Source: Cupriavidus sp. P-10 (GTDB lineage: Bacteria > Pseudomonadota > Gammaproteobacteria > Burkholderiales > Burkholderiaceae). Taken from it: a DNA stretch of 64,000 nt. Where the stretch lies: positions 496,001 to 560,000 of the forward strand of contig NZ_AP025170.1 in NCBI RefSeq assembly GCF_003402535.2, in the 5' to 3' direction. Positions 58,744-64,000 of this stretch are shown here, in pieces (the first letter of the stretch is position 1; every line of letters starts with the position of its first letter). The notes below the pieces were generated by a model, which worked only from the letters and a program-made list of their open reading frames with translations, did no database searches and was not told where the DNA came from. A program made the position numbers and the translations under genes.

Positions 58744-59664
58744 TCAGACCAGCGTCAGCCACTTCTTGTACTTTTCGTTGGTGCCGCCCACGGCGGCAAA
58801 GAACGCGTCCTGGATCTGCCTGGTCACCGGGCCGCGGCGGCCTTCGCCGATGATGCGGTCATCCAGTTCGCGGATCGGCGTGACTTCGGCGGCGGTGCCG
58901 GTGAAGAAGGCTTCGTCGGCGCAGTACATCTCGTCGCGGGTGATGCGCTTCTCGCGCACTTCGATGCCCAGGTCGCGCGCGATGGTCAGCGTGGCGTCGC
59001 GCGTGATGCCGTCCAGGCACGAGGCCAGGTCAGGGGTGTAGATCACGCCGTTGCGCACGATAAAGACGTTCTCGCCCGAGCCTTCGCTGACATAGCCTTC
59101 GGTGTCGAGCAGCAGCGCTTCGTCGTAGCCCAGGCCGGTCGCTTCCTGGTTGGCCAGGATCGAGTTGATGTAGTAGCCGCTGGCCTTGGCGCGCACCAGC
59201 GACACGTTGACGTGGTGGCGGGTAAAGGACGAAGTCTTCACGCGGATGCCGCGCTCCATGCCTTCCTCGCCCAGGTAGGCGCCCCACGGCCACGCCGCGA
59301 TCGCCACGTGGATGGTGTTGCCCTTGGCCGACACGCCCAGCTTTTCCGAGCCGATCCACACGATCGGGCGGATGTAGCAGGATTCCAGGTTGTTGGCGCG
59401 CACCACTTCGCGCGTGGCGGTTTCCAGCGTGGCCTCGTCGAACGGCATCGCCATCTGGAAGATCTTGGCGGAGTTGAACAGGCGGCGGGTGTGCTCTTTC
59501 AGGCGGAAGATGGCGGTGCCTTCGGGCGTCTTGTAGGCGCGCACGCCCTCGAACACGCCCATGCCGTAGTGCAGCGTATGCGTCAGCACGTGGATCTTTG
59601 CATCGCGCCATTCGATCAGCTTGCCGTCCATCCAAATCTTGCCGTCGCGATCCGCCATCGACAT
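58744..59664 (-). CDS. ilvE: Branched-chain amino-acid aminotransferase
   Basis: 306 residues, class IV PLP transaminase: last step of Ile, Leu and Val synthesis. HTLHYGMGVFEGVRAYKT, the PLP-Lys region VRAKASGYYINSILANQEA and EVTPIRELDDRIIG are all typical. The ATG at 59664 (MSMADRDGKIW) with GGGAGA upstream is chosen; the minus-strand frame continues to 61581 only as an antisense shadow of the helicase. Confidence 0.96.
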   Translation of the reverse strand: MSMADRDGKIWMDGKLIEWRDAKIHVLTHTLHYGMGVFEGVRAYKTPEGTAIFRLKEHTRRLFNSAKIFQMAMPFDEATLETATREVVRANNLESCYIRPIVWIGSEKLGVSAKGNTIHVAIAAWPWGAYLGEEGMERGIRVKTSSFTRHHVNVSLVRAKASGYYINSILANQEATGLGYDEALLLDTEGYVSEGSGENVFIVRNGVIYTPDLASCLDGITRDATLTIARDLGIEVREKRITRDEMYCADEAFFTGTAAEVTPIRELDDRIIGEGRRGPVTRQIQDAFFAAVGGTNEKYKKWLTLV

Positions 59665-59844
59665 CTCTATTCTCCCAGCGCCGTGAAAGTAGCAAAAACG
59701 ACATTGTAAGCCCGGGGGGCATGGGTGCCAACGCAGCCGGCAGGGGGAAGGGGGCAGTGGCGGACTAGAATCCTCATTTCCGTGCGTTTGCCGGCTCGCC
59801 GGTTGCATCGCCCGCGCCTGCCCCGACGCCATACCGTTTTCTTC

Positions 59845-62826
59845 GTGCCTTTGACTACACATTCCGACCCGCATGCCGAACCCGGCCAGCCCGGCTGGGA
59901 GCAGGCGCTGGAAGCGCTGCGCGCGCTGGCCAGTGCCGAGCCCGCCGCTGCCATCGAAGGCGGGCGCCGCCTGCTGTGGGCGCTGACGCTGGAACCGGAC
60001 GGTGCCGTGGCCACCATCGAGCCGCTCGAGCAGGTGCGCGGGGCGCGCGGCTGGGGCAAGCCCAGGCCCATACCGCTGGCGCGCGTGGCCGAGGACGACC
60101 GGCTCGAGCCGTGGGACGCACGCATCGCGCGTGCGATCCGGCGCGATGCCTCGCACAACCGGCGCTATGTGCTGGACCGCGCTGCCGCCGCCATGGCGCT
60201 GGTCGGCCACCCGGGCGTGGTGCTGGTTCATGCCCCGGCACAGACGCTGGACGTAGTTGAAGACGCGCCCGCGCTGGAGGCCGTGCACAGCGCCGGCCGC
60301 TTCGTGCTGCGCCTCTACCCCCCGCTGCGCGAGGCGCCGGCGATGGAGGCCTTGCTGCCCGCCGCCGCGCGCCAGGAAGCCGAGGCGCTGCGCCAGGTCA
60401 GCGTGCTGCGCGACGGGCCGCACCGGCTGAAGGTGCTCCGCTTCACCCCGGCGCAGTTCGATGCCGCGCGGCTGATCGGCGACGGGCTGGCGATCCCGGA
60501 GGATGGCCAGGCCCAGTTGGACCGCACCCTGCGCGCGCTGGCCGGCCACTTCCAGGTCCATGCCGACCAGGCCGCCGGCACGCGCCCGGTCGAAGCCGAC
60601 GCGCGGCTGCGCGCGGAGGTCGCGCCCATCGGCGGCGTGGCCGGGCGCGGCATCACGATGCGGCTGGTGGTCACGCCGCTGGGCCAGCTCGGGCCCCGCC
60701 TGGCGCCGGGCGCGGGCAGGGAGCGCCTGATGGCCGCGGTGCGCGGCGAGACGCTGGTCACCCAGCGCGATCTCGATGCCGAACTGGCCAGCGTGGCCGA
60801 GGTCTTCGCCGCGCTTCCGGTGCTTGTCACGCAGTCGCCGCCGGGCGGCGAGTACACCTGGACGCTGGACGATCCCGAAGATGCGCTGACCGTGCTCGAA
60901 GCGCTGCCCGGCCTGCCCGCGGTGCAGGCCGTGGAATGGCCGCGCGGCAAGGAAATCCGCATCGTCCCCGCCGATCTGCCGCAACTTGGCGTGCATATCG
61001 AAAGCCGCGGCGCGTGGTACCGGCTGGCCGGTGAGCTGCGCGTGGCCGAGGGGCTGGTGCTGGAGCTGGGCAAGCTGATCGACTGGACCGGCAGCCACGC
61101 CGGCCGCTTCGTGCCGATGGGGCAGGGTGTCTTCGTGGCGCTGACCCGCGCGCTGCGCGGCCAGTTGCGCGACCTGGCGTCGGTGGCCGAGCGCATTCCC
61201 GACGGCATCCGCGTGCCGCAGATGGCCACGCCGTGGCTGGACGACGTGCTGGCCGGCGTGGGGATCGATCCGGACGCGCATTTCCGCCAGCGCATCGCCC
61301 GCCTGCGCGCGGCGCGCGACACGCCAATCACCGTGCCCGCCACGCTTGCGGCGGAACTGCGCCCCTACCAGGAGGCCGGCTACCGCTGGGCGATGACGCT
61401 GGCCGCCTCGGGGCTGGGCGCCTGCCTGGCCGACGACATGGGCCTGGGCAAGACCGTGCAGGCGCTGGCGGTGCTGGTGGCGCGCGCGGCCGGCGGCGCC
61501 GCGCTGGTGATCGTGCCCACCTCGGTGTGCGGCAACTGGGCCGCCGAGGCACGACGCTTTGCGCCGACCCTGAATGTCCACGTCTATGCAGAGGGCGAGC
61601 GCGATACGCTGCTAGAGCAGGCCGGCCCGCATGACCTGGTGATCGTCTCGTACACGCTGCTGCAGCAGGCGCGACAGGACTTCTGCGCGCGCGACTGGCA
61701 TACCGTGGTCGCCGACGAGGCGCAGGCGTTCAAGAACGCCATTACGCGGCGCGCGCAGGCGATGTTCGATTTGCGCGCGGACTTCCGCATGGCGTTGAGC
61801 GGCACGCCGGTGGAAAACCGGCTGGCCGAGCTATGGTCGGTGATGCGCTTCTGCAACCCGGGTTTGCTGGGCTCGCTGGCCCGCTTCAACGAGCATTTCG
61901 CCAACCCGATCGAGCGCGGCGGCGTGCGCGAGGCCCGCCAGCGCCTGCGCCGCATGATCGCGCCCTTCGTGCTGCGGCGGACCAAGGCCCAGGTGCTCGA
62001 CGAACTGCCGCCGCGCACTGAGCTGGTGATCCGGGTCGAGCCCGAGCCGGTGGAGGCCGCGCACTACGAAGCCCTGCGCCGTCAGGCGCAGACCCAGGCC
62101 GAAGCCGCGCTGGCGCGCGTGGATGCGGCGCGCAAGGCCACGCATGGCGCGCCGGCCGGGGCAAAGGCGCGCGCGCTTGCCCAGGCGCAGCAGCAATCGC
62201 AGGCGCGCATCCATGTGCTGGCGCAGATCATGCGCCTGCGCCGCGCCGCGTGCGACCCGCGCCTGGCAACGCCCGAAATCGGCAGCCAGATGGAGGAGGG
62301 CGCCAAGCTGCGCGCCTTCGTGGCACTGGCGAGCGAACTTGCCGCCAGCGGCCACAAGACGCTGGTGTTCAGCCAGTTCGTCGACTTCCTGCAGTTGCTG
62401 AGGCGGGGCCTGGAGCGCGCCGGGCTGGCGCTGCAGTACCTGGACGGCGCCACGCCGGCGGCCGAGCGCACGCGCCGCGTGGCCGCTTTCCAGGCGGGCG
62501 AGGGCGATGTCTTCCTGATCAGCCTGAAGGCCGGCGGCTTCGGCCTGAACCTGACCGCGGCCGACTACGTGATCATCGCCGACCCCTGGTGGAACCCCGC
62601 GGCCGAGGACCAGGCCATGGGCCGCGCGCACCGCATCGGCCAGCAGCGCCCCGTGACGGTGTACCGGCTGATCAACGCCGGCACCATCGAGGAGCGCATT
62701 GTCGCCCTGCACCGCGACAAGCGGGCGCTGGCCGACGGGCTGCTGGATGCAGATGACGAAAGCGCCGCCGGGACCGGCGCGCCATTGCCGGATGTCGACG
62801 AGCTGGTGGGCCTGCTGCGCCGCTGA
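59845..62826 (+). CDS. SNF2-family DEAD/DEAH-type helicase
   Basis: 993 residues from the GTG at 59845 (frame open from a GTG at 59725, whose first 40 codons look non-coding). The N-terminal 480 residues have no recognisable motif. The SNF2 core follows: motif I DDMGLGKTVQALA, Ia VPTSVCGNWAAEARRFAP, II ADEAQAFKN (DEAQ), III LSGTPVENRL, IV LVFSQFVDF, V GGFGLNLTAADYV and VI QAMGRAHRIGQ. Relatives often carry an N-terminal SWIM zinc finger; none is seen. Role in DNA or chromatin-like remodelling is unknown. Confidence 0.88.
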   Translation: MPLTTHSDPHAEPGQPGWEQALEALRALASAEPAAAIEGGRRLLWALTLEPDGAVATIEPLEQVRGARGWGKPRPIPLARVAEDDRLEPWDARIARAIRRDASHNRRYVLDRAAAAMALVGHPGVVLVHAPAQTLDVVEDAPALEAVHSAGRFVLRLYPPLREAPAMEALLPAAARQEAEALRQVSVLRDGPHRLKVLRFTPAQFDAARLIGDGLAIPEDGQAQLDRTLRALAGHFQVHADQAAGTRPVEADARLRAEVAPIGGVAGRGITMRLVVTPLGQLGPRLAPGAGRERLMAAVRGETLVTQRDLDAELASVAEVFAALPVLVTQSPPGGEYTWTLDDPEDALTVLEALPGLPAVQAVEWPRGKEIRIVPADLPQLGVHIESRGAWYRLAGELRVAEGLVLELGKLIDWTGSHAGRFVPMGQGVFVALTRALRGQLRDLASVAERIPDGIRVPQMATPWLDDVLAGVGIDPDAHFRQRIARLRAARDTPITVPATLAAELRPYQEAGYRWAMTLAASGLGACLADDMGLGKTVQALAVLVARAAGGAALVIVPTSVCGNWAAEARRFAPTLNVHVYAEGERDTLLEQAGPHDLVIVSYTLLQQARQDFCARDWHTVVADEAQAFKNAITRRAQAMFDLRADFRMALSGTPVENRLAELWSVMRFCNPGLLGSLARFNEHFANPIERGGVREARQRLRRMIAPFVLRRTKAQVLDELPPRTELVIRVEPEPVEAAHYEALRRQAQTQAEAALARVDAARKATHGAPAGAKARALAQAQQQSQARIHVLAQIMRLRRAACDPRLATPEIGSQMEEGAKLRAFVALASELAASGHKTLVFSQFVDFLQLLRRGLERAGLALQYLDGATPAAERTRRVAAFQAGEGDVFLISLKAGGFGLNLTAADYVIIADPWWNPAAEDQAMGRAHRIGQQRPVTVYRLINAGTIEERIVALHRDKRALADGLLDADDESAAGTGAPLPDVDELVGLLRR

Positions 62827-62988
62827 ACGTCACATCAGGTCGCACACCGGCGCACCATATGCCCCCACGGCATACCTTCAAGCGAACTGGTTCGTTTGGT
62901 TTTGGCAGGATCCTTGCTATCTTGTTGCGCTGGCCCGGGGCTCAGACCCCGGCCGCTATTTTGTGCTGACCTTCCTGACGGTGCCCCC

Positions 62989-64000
62989 ATGCCCATTTCG
63001 TCCCGCCTGCCGCGCTTGTCCTTCCGTTCCGCTTCCCGCCTGGCCGCTGGCATGGCCGCCCTGTGCGCCGCCGCTGCCGTGAGCGCGCCCGCCCAGGCCC
63101 AGGGCGAGTGGCCGACGCAGCCGGTGACCATCCTGATGGGCTTCACCGCCGGTTCCGGTGTCGACATGGTGGGCCGCACGCTGCAGGAATCGCTGCAGAA
63201 GTCGCTCAAGACCACGATCATCTATGACTACCGTCCGGGCGCGGGCGGCAACGTCGCCTCTGAAGTGGTGGCGCACGCCAAGCCGGATGGCTACACGCTG
63301 CTGCTCGGCACCGCGGCCACGCACGGGATCAACCCGGCGCTGTACAAGAACCTGCCGTTCGACGCCGAAGCCGATTTCACGCCGGTGGCGCCGCTGGTGG
63401 AAGTGTCCAACGTGCTGACCGTCAACCCGGCCGTGCTCGACGTGAAGACGGTGAAGGAATTCATCGAGAAGGTGAAGGCCAACCCGGGCAAATACAACTA
63501 TGCCTCGACCGGCAACGGCACCGGCACGCACCTGGCCTTCGCGGAATTCAATGCCCGCGCCGGCCTCGACATGGTCCATGTGCCGTACAAGGGCGGCCCG
63601 GACGCGCTGCAGGCCGTGGTCAAGGGCGAGGTCTGCTGCATTTTCAACCAGGTGCAGAGCGTGCTGCCGCAATACCGTGCCGGCAAGGTGCGGCTGCTGG
63701 GCGTGACCACCAGCAAGCGCGTGCCGGTGATCCCGGACGTGCCGACCATTGCCGAGAGTGGGGTGGCGGGCTACAACAGCACCATCTGGTTCGGCTTCTT
63801 CGGGCCCAAGGGCCTGGATCCGAAGATCGCGCGCAAGATCAATGACGCGGTCAAGGTGGCGCTGGAAACGCCGTCGATCCGGCAGAAGCTGGTCGAGGCC
63901 GGCAATACGCCGCGGATCGAGTCGGTGGAGCAGTTCAAGGCTACCGTCAAGGCGGACCGGCAGAAGTGGGCGGGGGTGGTGAAGACCGTGGGGGCTTCAA
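62989..64000 (+). CDS. Bug/TctC-family periplasmic binding protein, 3' end cut
   Basis: 337 residues visible; the end of the gene is beyond the window, though the length suggests only a few residues are missing. A signal peptide (ASRLAAGMAALCAAAAVSAP) is followed by WPTQPVTILMGFTAGSGVD, DYRPGAGGNVASEVVAHAKP and VHVPYKGGPDALQAVVKGE. A Cys-Cys pair (EVCCIFNQ) is unusual. Ligand unknown. Promoter region 62827-62988 has no clear element. Confidence 0.9.
   Translation, partial: MPISSRLPRLSFRSASRLAAGMAALCAAAAVSAPAQAQGEWPTQPVTILMGFTAGSGVDMVGRTLQESLQKSLKTTIIYDYRPGAGGNVASEVVAHAKPDGYTLLLGTAATHGINPALYKNLPFDAEADFTPVAPLVEVSNVLTVNPAVLDVKTVKEFIEKVKANPGKYNYASTGNGTGTHLAFAEFNARAGLDMVHVPYKGGPDALQAVVKGEVCCIFNQVQSVLPQYRAGKVRLLGVTTSKRVPVIPDVPTIAESGVAGYNSTIWFGFFGPKGLDPKIARKINDAVKVALETPSIRQKLVEAGNTPRIESVEQFKATVKADRQKWAGVVKTVGAS

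Noticed and set aside
59665..61581. Extension of the ilvE frame to 945 codons
   Set aside because: The extra part is antisense to the SNF2 helicase; ilvE has a normal ATG and ribosome-binding site at 59664.

Overview
The window is a GC-rich, gene-dense piece of a betaproteobacterial main chromosome, almost certainly from Cupriavidus (Burkholderiaceae). The evidence is the gene order (the miaB-phoH-ybeY-corC-lnt block, recA-recX-DUF2889-sucCD, glyQ-orf-glyS-gmhB-plsC), the abundance of Bug/TctC solute-binding proteins, and a flavohaemoglobin that, from memory, is very close to the characterised Cupriavidus necator Fhp. I see no insertion sequence, prophage, CRISPR array or rRNA. There is one tRNA.

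Layout. 1-17.7 kb: end of rsmA, trpS, then a long minus-strand housekeeping stretch of envelope and translation genes (EamA transporter, gloA, a WLM/M48 metallopeptidase, plsC, gmhB, glyS, a secreted protein, glyQ, lnt, corC, ybeY, phoH, miaB, a small exported protein, a ClC chloride channel). Between glyQ and lnt is an unannotated-looking 30-residue membrane peptide with a degenerate LexA-like box upstream. 18-23.1 kb: rhlE with an SrkA-type kinase, uspA, a CaiB-type CoA transferase/racemase and an AhpD-fold protein. 23.2-27.9 kb: a minimal chaperone-usher fimbrial cluster (LuxR-type response regulator, usher, chaperone, one subunit). 28.4-30.6 kb: an L,D-transpeptidase and a Tat-exported MepK-type peptidase. 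30.8-36.4 kb: a catabolic operon best explained as sulfolactate degradation (suyA, suyB, slcC-like, comC-like, a Bug binding protein) with its own strong promoter, a palindrome over the -35 and a downstream GntR/UTRA regulator.

36.4-47.3 kb: tRNA-Met(CAT) with a near-consensus promoter, an MHS-type transporter, a TctDE-like two-component system translationally coupled to an orphan DUF4212 gene, then recA with a perfect LexA box, recX, DUF2889, sucCD and a TerC-family gene with a structured leader. 47.4-50 kb: a sigma-54 controlled type IV pilin next to a PglL/TfpO-type O-oligosaccharyltransferase. 50-64 kb: two small Gly/Tyr-rich envelope proteins, flavohaemoglobin, moaC, a BepA-like TPR protease, a YheT hydrolase, waaF, a zinc-finger protein and ilvE, a SNF2-family helicase, and a second Bug protein cut by the window end.

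The most original leads are the LexA-box/small membrane peptide unit at 9.3-9.5 kb, the TctDE-DUF4212 unit that has lost its usual symporter partner, the suy operon with its operator, and the structured terC leader. Start codons were moved from the longest open frame wherever a signal peptide, ribosome-binding site, ATGA overlap or family length required it; each case is stated.
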